39,215 nucleotides of DNA from Rhodoferax ferrireducens (GTDB lineage: Bacteria > Pseudomonadota > Gammaproteobacteria > Burkholderiales > Burkholderiaceae_C): NCBI GenBank assembly GCA_002083775.1, contig MTEI01000022.1, positions 1-39,215 of the forward strand, in the 5' to 3' direction. Of the stretch, positions 1 to 7,207 are shown piece after piece. The translations under genes were made by a program, and so were the position numbers. Position 1 is the first letter of the stretch, and each line of letters starts with the position of its first letter. Under the pieces are notes generated by a model. It was given only the letters and a program-made list of their open reading frames with translations, did not search any database and was not told the DNA's origin.

Positions 1-91
1 AGTTATCCACAGTTGGCATTCAAGCTGCCAGCTTCAGCCCCTGGTCAATATTCAATCGGCACAGGTGGTCAATATTGAATCGGCGCCGACA
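1..91 (-). mobile_element. Terminus of an IS21-family-like element (left window end)
   Basis: Bases 1-91 are the exact reverse complement of 39125-39215. Read outward from the window the element begins TGTCGGCGCCGATT, and a 5'-TG terminus is usual for IS21-family elements. It carries two 18-base repeats (43-60 and 67-84) that differ at one base and share the core GGTCAATATT; multiple terminal repeats are characteristic of IS21. No istA or istB coding sequence lies inside the window, so the family call rests on the ends alone. A perfect DnaA-box 9-mer (TTATCCACA) lies at 3-11 and a short palindrome at 21-33. The element runs leftward out of the window. Confidence 0.7.
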
Positions 92-343
92 GTCTTGAGC
101 AATGGCGGCTTTTACCTGGCACCACGATCCGACACCATCTTTAACGTCAGCAGCGCCAATGGGTTTGAAGGGCAGATGACGGGTGATGCGCTGGGGATAA
201 CAGTCTGCCTGTACGCCTACAGCCACCTGTCGTTTGGCGATGGCAGTGAGTTCACGGAACTCTGTGCCAATCACTATCACTGGCTGCGGGAGTACGCGAT
301 GGGCCACAGGGAGGTGCGCAGTATTTTGAGGGCCATTGATTGA
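92..343 (+). pseudogene. ardB: ArdB/KlcA-type antirestriction protein, 5'-truncated
   Basis: The reading frame from 92 to the TGA at 341-343 gives about 83 residues matching the C-terminal part of the ArdB/KlcA family. It includes the NGGFYLAP stretch, GDALGI, and LYAYSHLSF, followed by a C-terminal helix ending in AID. Family members are usually about 140 residues, so roughly the first 60 are missing. The frame happens to continue open into the IS terminus, where an ATG at 65 could in principle start a chimeric 92-residue protein, but this is unlikely to be functional. ArdB/KlcA proteins relieve type I restriction of incoming mobile DNA and are typical cargo of conjugative plasmids and integrative elements. 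That supports reading the left edge of the window as an island. Confidence 0.75.
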
Positions 344-541
344 CGTTGGGCTATGGTGGCTGGCGGCAGGGCTGTCAGCCTATTCAAGAGGGACGGTGAT
401 GAGTACTCCCGGGTTCGACAGCAATTCGGCCCAAACCACCCCAACCCCCAATGAAATCAAGGATCAATCGTGTCAAAAATCTGTTTTGTAATGGCACGAT
501 TTAATAATTTCGCCTAGCTATGATTGTGATAAAGTAATGGT

Positions 542-2248
542 GTGTTCATCAAACTCACCAGCTCCGGCCCTCATCGCTACGTCCAACTCGTCGAGGCGTA
601 CCGTGATGGCACTACTGGCCGCCCCAAACAGCGCACCGTGGCCACGCTAGGGCGCCTGGACCAAGTCAACACCGAGCTCAAGTCCGTCATCGCTGGTTTG
701 CAGCGCGTCACTGGTCAAACTCCGATCGCACCGACTGCACCCTTGGCGCCACCCAGTTTGAGTTTCGACGCCGCGCGTGACTTTGGCGATGTCTGGACGC
801 TTACAGAACTCTGGAATATCTTGGGCTTTGATGGCCTGCGCACGGTGTTTCGCCACACCCGCCACAGCATTGATGTCGAAGCCCTGATCCGGGTCATGGT
901 GTTCAACCGTCTGTGTGACCCTGACTCCAAGCTGGGCGTGCTGCGCTGGCTCGAAACAGTGGCTTTGCCGGGTACCTGCCTGCAGTCGATTGACCACCAG
1001 CACCTGCTGCGCGCTATGGATGCGCTGGTGGATCACAAGGCAGAGGTGGATGACGTGATGGCCGCTCTGCTGCGCCCCCTGGTCGATCAAGACCTGGCCA
1101 TGGTGTTTTATGACATGACCACCATTCGGGCTGCCGGTCTGTCTGAGCAGGAAGGGGACTTGCGCCACTACGGCATGGCCAAAGAAGGTGTGGTTGCCCG
1201 CCAGGTCATGCTCGGTGTGGTGCAGACCGCTGAGGGTTTGCCTCTGTACCACGAGGTGTTTGAGGGCAACACGGCAGAGGTGACCACCATCAAAGGTGTC
1301 ACCGAGAAGATTGTGGCCAGGTTTCCCATCAAGCGCGTCATTGCCGTGGCTGACCAGGGGCTGCTGTCCACCGAGAACCTGGCTGACTTGCAGGCCATCG
1401 TGCTGCCAGGGGGCAACAAGCTCGAATTCATCCTGGCGGTGCCGGGTAGGCGCTACGGGGATTTCGTTGAATTGCTGGAGCCGTTTCACACCCAGCAGTG
1501 CCTACCGGCCAAACAAGAGGTTTTGGGTGAGGCAGTCTGGAACAAGCTGCGCTTGATCATTACCCACGATCCGCAGGTGTCGCTGCAGGCCGGTGCCAAA
1601 CGTGACAAGCGCATTGACGAGTTGAAAAAGCAGGCCGAGCAGTGGGTGGGCAAACTCCAGGAGCAGGATGCTGGCAAGAAAAAGCGGGGCCGCAAGCTCT
1701 CTGACGGCGGGGTGCGTGCCAAGTTTTACCGCGAGGTGTGTGAGGCCCATCTGGCGCGTATTGTGAAGGTGGACCTCAAGACTGAGTTGTTCACCTACGA
1801 CATGGATGAGCGGGCTTTGAAGCACGCCCGCATGATGGACGGCAAGTTGCTGCTGGTGACCAATGCGCCGGACTTCACACCCGAGGAGGTGGTCAAGCGC
1901 TACAAGTCGCTGGCGGACATTGAGCGCGGCTTTCGGGTGCTCAAGTCGGAGATTGAGATCGGGCCGATTTATCACCGCTTGCCCAACCGAATTCACGCCC
2001 ATGCGGCCATTTGCTTTATGGCTCTGATTCTGTATCGGGTGATGCGCAGCCGACTCAAAGACAGCAACACCAAAATCTCACCAGAGCGTGCACTCGACAA
2101 GTTGCGCCGCATTCAGCATCAGGTCGTCAAAGTCAATGATTTGGAGCCCATTGCGGGGCTGTCGAGCATCAACCACGAACACACAGAAATTTTGCAGGCG
2201 CTGACGATCAAGAAACCAGTCCTTCCCGCCCAGTTGACCCTGTTGTAG
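542..2248 (+). CDS. IS1634-family DDE transposase
   Basis: A 568-residue protein starting at GTG 542 (MFIKLTSSG), which matches the usual N-terminus of IS1634-family transposases: an SSGxHxYxQLVE-like start followed by RQRTVATLGRLD. The acidic catalytic triad is visible: D191 in VFYDMTT, D271 in AVADQGL and E462 in LADIERGFRVLKS, the YREK-like region. A lysine/arginine-rich insertion around 375-390 separates the second Asp from the Glu. Length is normal for the family and the frame is intact, so it is probably active or only recently immobile. I could not identify the terminal inverted repeats in the AT-rich leader (344-541) or in the roughly 55 bp after the stop, so the element boundaries are not given. 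It sits directly upstream of a second, unrelated IS. Confidence 0.88.
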   Translation: MFIKLTSSGPHRYVQLVEAYRDGTTGRPKQRTVATLGRLDQVNTELKSVIAGLQRVTGQTPIAPTAPLAPPSLSFDAARDFGDVWTLTELWNILGFDGLRTVFRHTRHSIDVEALIRVMVFNRLCDPDSKLGVLRWLETVALPGTCLQSIDHQHLLRAMDALVDHKAEVDDVMAALLRPLVDQDLAMVFYDMTTIRAAGLSEQEGDLRHYGMAKEGVVARQVMLGVVQTAEGLPLYHEVFEGNTAEVTTIKGVTEKIVARFPIKRVIAVADQGLLSTENLADLQAIVLPGGNKLEFILAVPGRRYGDFVELLEPFHTQQCLPAKQEVLGEAVWNKLRLIITHDPQVSLQAGAKRDKRIDELKKQAEQWVGKLQEQDAGKKKRGRKLSDGGVRAKFYREVCEAHLARIVKVDLKTELFTYDMDERALKHARMMDGKLLLVTNAPDFTPEEVVKRYKSLADIERGFRVLKSEIEIGPIYHRLPNRIHAHAAICFMALILYRVMRSRLKDSNTKISPERALDKLRRIQHQVVKVNDLEPIAGLSSINHEHTEILQALTIKKPVLPAQLTLL

Positions 2249-2411
2249 TGGAGCGTTTGTAGCGCGACCCTATAGGAATCAACAACTTACAAACTTAACT
2301 GAATGAAAAGGACTTCCCCATTTCGAGGTAGCCGCGTTATTGCGGCAAACGGCAACTGAGTGCCAAGATGGGGTTCTCACAACCCATCTATCCACTCGAA
2401 AGGAGAAGTCC

Positions 2412-3434
2412 ATGGCAATCGTAACGATCGGAATTGATTTGGCCAAGAACTGTTTCGCAGTGCACGGTGTAGGCCCATCAGGCAAGCCTGAATTGATACG
2501 CCCGGAGGTGCGGCGTGGCAAATTGTTGGAGCTTATTGCGAATTTACCGCCTTGCCTCATCGGCATGGAGGCCTGCTCGGGAGCGCATTACTGGGCACGC
2601 GAGTTTGAAAAGTTCGGACACACCGTAAAGCTAATGGCACCCAAGTTTGTCGCCCCCTACCGTATGGGGGGCAAGCAAGGCAAAAATGACGCTGCCGATG
2701 CTGCAGCGATTTGTGAAGCCGTGGCCAGGCCGAACATGCGGTTTGTACCGGTCAAGACGGAAGATCAACACGGCCAACTGTTCGTCCACCGCGCCAGGCA
2801 GGCGTATGTGGACGAGCGTACCGCGCTGATCAACCGGATAAGAGGGCTGCTCAGTGAGTTGGGGATCGTAATGCCGTTGAGCGCGAACACGGTGCGTAAA
2901 GAGGCCTGCAAGCACCTGGAAGATTTGCCGGGCTGGTGCAATACGGTCATTGGCGATTTGCTCAGTGATCTGAGCAAACTTGACGAACGAATTGCTGAAT
3001 ATGACCACCATATTGCACGTATGGCAAAGGAAGATGACAGAGCCCGACAGTTGATGAAACTGGGTGGAGTGGGTCCAACTACGGCCAGCGCAATTGTGGC
3101 GACCATCGGAAACGGCAAAGGTCTTGACTTCAAATGTGGTCGTCAGTTCAGCGCATGGGTGGGCTTAACGCCATCGCAGCACAGTTCAGGCGGCAAAGCC
3201 AAACTGGGGCGTATCACCAAAGCTGGTGACAGCTATTTGCGCTCGTTACTTATTCAAGGTGCCAGATCCATGCTACTGCGCGCCAAAGGAAAAGATGACT
3301 CGCTAAGCCGATGGGTCGTGCAACTTCAGGAACGGCGCGGCTACTGGAGAGCGGCAGTGGCGCTTGCGGCAAAGAATGCGCGCATGTGTTGGGTCATGTT
3401 GCAGCGCGGCGAGGCGTTTCAAATGCCACGTTGA
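2412..3434 (+). CDS. IS110-family transposase (DEDD plus Tnp_20 domains)
   Basis: The start is ATG 2412, preceded by a good Shine-Dalgarno (AGGAGAAG, 2401-2408); the open frame extends upstream to 2340 but without family similarity. The 340-residue product has the RuvC-like DEDD domain at the N-terminus (D9 in TIGIDLAK, the LIGMEAC strand, KNDAADAAAI), a helical linker, and the C-terminal Tnp_20 domain with GVGPTTASAIVATIG and SSGGKAKLGRITKAGDSYLR. The last segment is typical of IS1111-group enzymes. IS110 recombinases are directed to their target by a structured RNA made from the element. The protein is full length with no frameshift. Confidence 0.9.
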   Translation: MAIVTIGIDLAKNCFAVHGVGPSGKPELIRPEVRRGKLLELIANLPPCLIGMEACSGAHYWAREFEKFGHTVKLMAPKFVAPYRMGGKQGKNDAADAAAICEAVARPNMRFVPVKTEDQHGQLFVHRARQAYVDERTALINRIRGLLSELGIVMPLSANTVRKEACKHLEDLPGWCNTVIGDLLSDLSKLDERIAEYDHHIARMAKEDDRARQLMKLGGVGPTTASAIVATIGNGKGLDFKCGRQFSAWVGLTPSQHSSGGKAKLGRITKAGDSYLRSLLIQGARSMLLRAKGKDDSLSRWVVQLQERRGYWRAAVALAAKNARMCWVMLQRGEAFQMPR

Positions 3435-3815
3435 GCGAACTTTAACTTCGAACCCATAGAGATTGAAAAATTTGCAGTCAAAAAATGAAGATGAAGTGAA
3501 CACCACCGCGTGAAATGCAGTTGTGATGGGGAAAAGGTTTGGACCTGCGCTGGGGAATGCTCGACAAGTTCGATGGTGGATAAGGGTCAAGAAATTGGCT
3601 CAAACCCCGCAAGTGAATGGAGCCCTCGGCGCGCGTCTTTCATCAGGGTCCGCAGCATGAATGCTGCAAAATTGGCCGTTTGTAGTCTCGCAGTCCGCAA
3701 CCTTTCTTTGAAGTCCAACCGAAACAGCGCAGGGTGCGTCAGATCTCAAAAACAGAATTCCGTGGGTAAATAACTTACGTAATTTACCCACGGAGGGGTG
3801 GTGTTTGACAAACGA
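3435..3815 (+). ncRNA. Candidate guide (bridge/seek) RNA region of the IS1111-type element
   Basis: About 380 bases between the transposase stop and the right inverted repeat hold no convincing gene; the short frames here have no recognisable product. IS1111-group elements are known to encode their guide RNA on this side, and the length suits it. The segment contains GATGAAGTG and AGCATGAATGCTGC palindromic stretches and, at its right end, a 12-bp perfect hairpin (3760-3793). I did not fold it. The RNA itself is inferred from family knowledge. Confidence 0.35.
3760..3793. repeat. Perfect 12-bp inverted repeat with 10-base loop
   Basis: CCGTGGGTAAAT at 3760-3771 is exactly complementary to 3782-3793 and the intervening loop is AACTTACGTA. 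It lies 23 bp inside the right subterminal repeat of the IS1111-type element. It may be part of the element's guide RNA or a transcription stop; it lacks a T-run on either side. Confidence 0.7.
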
Positions 3816-3906
3816 GGGGAAGTCCTTGTAGTCGAACTCGGGTGCCCCGAAGAAAATCCGTTACGAATCTTCAGCTTACCCGCCATCCAAACCGGGGTGT
3901 CCTGTG

Positions 3907-3951
3907 CTGTTAATCCGTAGGTCCCTGGTTCGAGCCCAGGTCGAGGAGCCA
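3907..3951 (+). pseudogene. 3' half of tRNA-Asn(GTT), island attachment scar
   Basis: The segment starts in the anticodon loop (CTGTTAA, anticodon GTT at 3909-3911) and continues through the 3' anticodon stem, variable loop, a complete T-arm (CCTGGTTCGAGCCCAGG, 3924-3940), the 3' acceptor strand TCGAGGA, and an encoded CCA at 3949-3951. No D-arm or 5' acceptor strand precedes it; upstream sequence is unrelated. This is the displaced 3' half left when an element integrates in the anticodon-loop region of tRNA-Asn. It is the att site on the chromosome side. Confidence 0.85.
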
Positions 3952-3968
3952 AAAAATCCAAACGAATC

Positions 3969-4000
3969 AAGCCCTTGTGAGAAATCACCGGGGCTTTTTT
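3969..4000 (+). terminator. Rho-independent terminator of the former tRNA-Asn gene
   Basis: AAGCCC (3969-3974) pairs with GGGCTT (3991-3996), followed by a T-run to 4000. It lies 18 bases after the tRNA-Asn CCA end, so it is the natural terminator of that tRNA and confirms that chromosomal backbone resumes here. Confidence 0.7.
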
Positions 4001-4076
4001 CTTGGCCGGATTAGTCTATTGCGGTGCTTTACGTTCTGCATGGGTTCGGTTGGCCATCTCACTGAAACGAAAAAAC

Positions 4077-4541
4077 ATGATCGAGATCCGTCCGGCTGAC
4101 TTTGATGGCGACTTGGTCGTGGTGCGCCAGCTGTTTCGCGAATACGCCGAAAGTCTGGAAATTGATCTTTGCTTCCAGAACTTTGAAAATGAGCTTGCTT
4201 CATTACCAGGCAAGTACACCCCTCCTGAAGGCCGAATGCTGTTGGCGTGGGATGCGAATGACGTGCTGGGTTGTGTCGCGCTGCGACCCATTGATGCGGC
4301 GTCCTGTGAGATGAAACGTCTGTACATCAAACCTCCTGCGCGTGGGCAACGTCTGGGCCACCAGCTGGCCGAGCGAATCTGCCAAGAAGCCAGAGAAGCG
4401 GGCTATCGACGCATCTGCCTGGACACGCTTCCCACAATGACTGCCGCTGTGCAGTTGTACCGTTCACTGGGCTTCAAGCCAATTGAGCCTTATATCTTCA
4501 ATCCTGTGGACGGTGCGATTTTTCTTGGACTGGAACTCTGA
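4077..4541 (+). CDS. GNAT-family N-acetyltransferase
   Basis: A 154-residue protein starting MIEIRPAD at ATG 4077; an upstream extension of the frame to 4002 runs over the terminator region and is not used. It shows the GNAT fold in order: the N-terminal strand, the V-L-G-C-V-A-L-R strand at 63-70, then EMKRLYIKPPARG followed by the acetyl-CoA pyrophosphate loop QRLGHQL (91-97), and the C-terminal A-V-Q-L-Y-R-S-L-G-F motif typical of the family. The substrate cannot be told from sequence; relatives act on small molecules or protein N-termini. It is the first backbone gene beyond the island scar and has its own upstream gap, so it is probably a single-gene unit. Confidence 0.85.
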   Translation: MIEIRPADFDGDLVVVRQLFREYAESLEIDLCFQNFENELASLPGKYTPPEGRMLLAWDANDVLGCVALRPIDAASCEMKRLYIKPPARGQRLGHQLAERICQEAREAGYRRICLDTLPTMTAAVQLYRSLGFKPIEPYIFNPVDGAIFLGLEL

Positions 4542-4720
4542 ATGACCGTCAACATGGCGCTCCGTTGGGCCGTCGTTGCCAGCTTGGCCTTGCAACTAAA
4601 CTAAAACAATACCAAAGGCCGCTTTCAGAGCGGTCGACCTGGATGCTGTTGTGGCTGTCGCCAGTTCTTGCAGGGTTGCATTCAAATAGCTATGATGCAT
4701 GCATTTTTGGAGGTGTCTAT

Positions 4721-4975
4721 ATGGCAATGCTGACCGTCCGAAATCTTCCCGACGACGTGCACCGCGCGTTGCGGGTGCAAGCCGCCCTGCATGGGCGCAG
4801 TACCGAGGCAGAAGTCCGCGAGATCTTGGCCATAGCGGTCAAGCCCGATTCCCGCATTCGTCTTGGTGATGCCCTTTCGGCCTTGGGCCGCAAGATCGGC
4901 CTCGCGAATAAAGATTTCGATGTATTCAACCAGGTGAGAGACAAAACTCCGGCTGAGCCGCTGAGGTTCGAATGA
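4721..4975 (+). CDS. FitA-like ribbon-helix-helix antitoxin
   Basis: An 84-residue protein from ATG 4721, with GGAGG at 4709-4713 setting the start; the longer frame from 4565 has no matching ribosome site. The N-terminus MAMLTVRNLPDDVHRALR is the beta strand and first helix of a ribbon-helix-helix (Arc/MetJ-type) DNA-binding fold of the FitA/VagC class. HGRSTEAEVREIL is the second helix. The C-terminal tail should wrap around the toxin. It overlaps the PIN-domain gene by the ATGA at 4972-4975, which implies translational coupling. Such antitoxins normally bind their own promoter as a complex with the toxin. Confidence 0.88.
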   Translation: MAMLTVRNLPDDVHRALRVQAALHGRSTEAEVREILAIAVKPDSRIRLGDALSALGRKIGLANKDFDVFNQVRDKTPAEPLRFE

Positions 4976-5388
4976 TCGTTCTGGATACAAACGTCGTTTC
5001 CGAGGCGATGAAGCCAAAGCCGGACCCTGCTGTTCTGGCCTGGCTGAACGATCAAGCCGCCGAAACCTTGTACATATCCAGCGTGACAGTGGCTGAACTG
5101 CTGTTCGGCATCAAGTCACTCCCTGCCGGGAAACGCAAGGACATGCTGAATCAGGCCCTGGCTGGTCTGATGCAGCTGTTCAGGAACCGGGTTTTGTCAT
5201 TCGACATTGATGCCGCCCGGCGGTACGCGGATCTAGCCGTGGAAGCCAAGACCAGCGGTCGAGGGTTCCCCACACCTGATGGCTACATCGCCGCAATCGC
5301 AGCATCAAGAGAATTCAGCGTAGCGTCACGCGACACCGCCCCTTTTGAAGCGGCCCGCGTGCCTGTTATCAACCCATGGGAAGCGTAG
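4972..5388 (+). CDS. FitB/VapC-type PIN-domain toxin ribonuclease
   Basis: A 138-residue PIN-domain protein. The acidic metal-binding residues are in place: D5 in MIVLDTNV, E42 in VTVAELLFG, D103 in TPDGYIAAIA and D121 in SRDTAPF. This layout matches FitB/StbB-like VapC toxins, Mg-dependent ribonucleases that inhibit translation when the antitoxin is lost. It is coupled by a 4-bp overlap to the FitA-like gene upstream. The pair lies about 1 kb from the tRNA-Asn scar, on the chromosomal side as drawn here. It could be a relic of an earlier insertion at the same hot spot, or a resident module. Confidence 0.9.
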   Translation: MIVLDTNVVSEAMKPKPDPAVLAWLNDQAAETLYISSVTVAELLFGIKSLPAGKRKDMLNQALAGLMQLFRNRVLSFDIDAARRYADLAVEAKTSGRGFPTPDGYIAAIAASREFSVASRDTAPFEAARVPVINPWEA

Positions 5389-5485
5389 ATGTTCTCCTAT
5401 TTCCCGAGACAAAAGTCCGCCTTGTGTGGGCTATTTTGTTGATGTTGTTTGGGCGGTCAAGCTGCCAACAAACTTTCCAGTCACC

Positions 5486-5764
5486 ATGCCCATTGATTCA
5501 CTGCTGACGCTCAAACTGCCTGAGGGCTACTCCTTTGCGGATCTCAAACTGCGTCGCTGCGCCGACGATGCCATTGACCTGGACATGGACCTGGTCAAGT
5601 TGATCTGTCAGATCAACGGGCTGGACTTCGAGAAGGTCTGTCAAGACCCTGGGCCGGTGGTCACCACGATCCTGACGGTCTGGTACAAAAGCCATCTTGC
5701 CAGCGGCGGCCAACCCGATGCCTTGATGGAGGCGCTGAAATCGCCTGGGCGTCAACGCCATTGA
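5486..5764 (+). CDS. Hypothetical protein, 92 residues
   Basis: The frame is open from 5345, overlapping the PIN toxin, but the sequence becomes protein-like only from ATG 5486 (MPIDSLLTLKLPEG). The product is short and acidic, with no membrane segment, signal peptide or cysteine pattern I recognise: SFADLKLRRCADDAIDLD, then a helical region and a C-terminal tail ending GRQRH. It reads like a small alpha-helical cytoplasmic protein. It lies 97 bp after the toxin gene, on the same strand, and converges with the DMT permease. I do not recognise the family and assign no function. Confidence 0.5.
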   Translation: MPIDSLLTLKLPEGYSFADLKLRRCADDAIDLDMDLVKLICQINGLDFEKVCQDPGPVVTTILTVWYKSHLASGGQPDALMEALKSPGRQRH

Positions 5765-5792
5765 CTGAAGGGGCCAGCACCCTGCCGCAATT

Positions 5793-6686
5793 TCATTTGC
5801 GCGCCAGCCACACCCCGAACACCGTCACACCCATGCCGATCAAGGCCAGGCCAGTCAGGGTTTCATCAAACAATGCCCAGGCGATGAGCGCCGTGGTAGG
5901 TGGCGTCAGGTAGAACAAACTGGCCACGTTCACGGCACTGCCGCTGCGGATCAAGACGTTCAGCAAGCTCACCGCACCCAGCGAGAGCACCAGCACCAAC
6001 CACCCCAGTGCAAAGATGAAGGAGCCGGTCCATTGAACCTGCATGGTTTCCGTCTGGCTGGCTGCCAGTGCCGTGACCACCAGGCACGGCAGGAACTGGA
6101 TCACCGATCCCGTGCGTAGGTCAAAGGAGTGACAGAACCGCTTTTGGTACAGCGTGCCCGCGGTGATGCCCAGCAGCGCAATCACGGCGGGCAGCAACAT
6201 GGCCAACAGCACACCCCCACTGGCGCTGGCAGCCACCTTGTGCGCCACCACCAGCCCCACACCCACAAAGCCCAGCGCCAGGCCAACCCACTGGGTGGGG
6301 CGCACGCGCTCGCCCAGCAAAATTCCGGCACCCAAAGCTGTCAGCACAGGCTGTAAACCCACCACCAGGGAGGCGACACCGGCGGGCAAGCCGTGGCTGA
6401 TGGCGGTAAACACGCCACCCAGGTAGACCGCATGGACGAGGAGGCCTGACACGCCAATGTGAATCCACTCCAACCCGGTTCGCGGCCAAGGCGCCCGCAT
6501 GCGCCAGATGATGGCGCCCATCAGAACCAGTACGGCCACGTAGCGTATGGTCAGAAAAGTGAGTGGTTCGGCATACGGCAGCCCGAACTTGGCACCAATG
6601 AAGCCGGTGCTCCACAGTGCGACAAAGAGCAGTGGGTACAGCGCTGTCAGCGTTTTGGATGGTTGCACCGTTGTGGCTCTGCTCAT
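5793..6686 (-). CDS. DMT-superfamily (EamA) transporter
   Basis: A 297-residue integral membrane protein with about ten hydrophobic segments arranged as two repeated five-helix EamA units. Typical features are LLFVALWSTGFIGAKFGLPYAEPL in the first helix region, the GLPAGVASLVVGLQPVLTALGAGILLGE stretch at the end of repeat one, and the matching VASLFYLTPPTTALIAWALFDE near the end of repeat two. Members export or import metabolites such as amino acids, purines or cofactors by unknown coupling; the substrate is not predictable here. The start ATG at 6686 follows an AT-rich stretch. It is a single gene facing a rightward small ORF. Confidence 0.88.
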   Translation of the reverse strand: MSRATTVQPSKTLTALYPLLFVALWSTGFIGAKFGLPYAEPLTFLTIRYVAVLVLMGAIIWRMRAPWPRTGLEWIHIGVSGLLVHAVYLGGVFTAISHGLPAGVASLVVGLQPVLTALGAGILLGERVRPTQWVGLALGFVGVGLVVAHKVAASASGGVLLAMLLPAVIALLGITAGTLYQKRFCHSFDLRTGSVIQFLPCLVVTALAASQTETMQVQWTGSFIFALGWLVLVLSLGAVSLLNVLIRSGSAVNVASLFYLTPPTTALIAWALFDETLTGLALIGMGVTVFGVWLARK

Positions 6687-6767
6687 TCGCTGAGTTTATA
6701 AGCACAAAGGGCCTTCGAATCAATTGCAGACAACCTGTCTGGGCTGCGACAATAGCCGCCAAACTTT

Positions 6768-7115
6768 TTGTTGGATGTTGAATTGAAATCAAAGTCGCGC
6801 TGGTCTGTGCGCTTCGGAGCGCACGAATGGGCCAAACATACCTACGAGCGGTCGGCAGAAGACCCGCTTCGTCTGTTGGGCAGTGCCCGCAAGGGGCAGC
6901 AAAGCGGTGCGCTGGCCAAACTGGGTGATGAATTTGTTCTGGTGGTCGGTGACCATGTGACGCCGTTGAACCATGAGGACAACAAGGAGCTTGCCGCAGC
7001 GACAACGCACGCCAGGGTGGATGACCGGCCGTTTGTGTTTCAGCCAGTGCAAGCGCAGGTCGCCCCGCCTGTGGTGGTGATCATCAAACGCCGCCGAATT
7101 CCAGCACCCCACTGA
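6768..7115 (+). CDS. Doubtful hypothetical ORF with TTG start
   Basis: The frame starts only at TTG 6768 or 6771 and encodes 115 residues, including a basic, Trp-containing start (SRWSVRFGAHEWAKHTYER) and a valine-rich end (APPVVVIIKRRR). A competing frame of similar size lies on the other strand (6789-7142), and neither shows a family I recognise. Bases 6807-6824 form a 7-bp hairpin around TCGG (GTGCGCT/AGCGCAC). I keep this as a weak gene call for an interval of about 500 bp between the DMT permease and the pyruvate kinase-like gene. Confidence 0.3.
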   Translation: MLDVELKSKSRWSVRFGAHEWAKHTYERSAEDPLRLLGSARKGQQSGALAKLGDEFVLVVGDHVTPLNHEDNKELAAATTHARVDDRPFVFQPVQAQVAPPVVVIIKRRRIPAPH

Positions 7116-7207
7116 CGGGATGCTGCTCGGGTACGTCTGCAAAAAAGCAGCCGCTATCTCTCCTGACTTGTCACGAATCGTTCACACTCAGCCCCTATAA
7201 ATCGGGC

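Larger units (their letters stand above)
2308..3827 (+). mobile_element. IS110-family (IS1111 group) insertion sequence
   Basis: A transposase gene is bracketed by a perfect 12-bp inverted repeat, AAGGACTTCCCC at 2308-2319 and its complement at 3816-3827. Such short, subterminal inverted repeats are a mark of the IS1111 group; other IS110 elements lack them. The left non-coding part is about 100 bp and the right one about 390 bp, which again fits IS1111, whose structured guide RNA is encoded downstream of the transposase. The exact tips lie a few bases outside the repeats and cannot be fixed without an empty site. Confidence 0.75.
92..3951. mobile_element. End of a genomic island bounded by a tRNA-Asn att scar
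   Basis: This stretch holds a broken antirestriction gene, two transposase genes and no housekeeping gene, and it stops exactly at the 3' half of a tRNA-Asn gene that has no 5' half. That arrangement is what site-specific integration into a tRNA gene leaves at the distal end of an island: the intact tRNA and the integrase would be at the other end, outside the window. The inner end at 92 is set by an IS terminus and not by the island itself. The extent is inferred. Confidence 0.6.

Noticed and set aside
1..20. Replication origin suggested by the DnaA box at 3-11
   Set aside because: The 9-mer is isolated, within an IS terminus, and no dnaA, dnaN or AT-rich unwinding element is nearby.
3746..3988. 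Minus-strand ORF containing LAPRPGLEPGTYGLT
   Set aside because: It is the translation of the antisense of the tRNA-Asn 3' half; this peptide is a well-known annotation artefact of tRNA genes.
3920..4020. CRISPR or integron att array near the island scar
   Set aside because: No regularly spaced repeats or attC-like sites; the inverted repeats are explained by the tRNA and its terminator.
5866..6087. Minus-strand ORF in another frame within the DMT permease
   Set aside because: The real gene covers the whole interval with a continuous family match; this is a frame shadow.
6789..7142. 117-residue minus-strand ORF between the DMT permease and pyruvate kinase-like gene
   Set aside because: No recognisable motif and no ribosome site; competes with an equally weak plus-strand frame.
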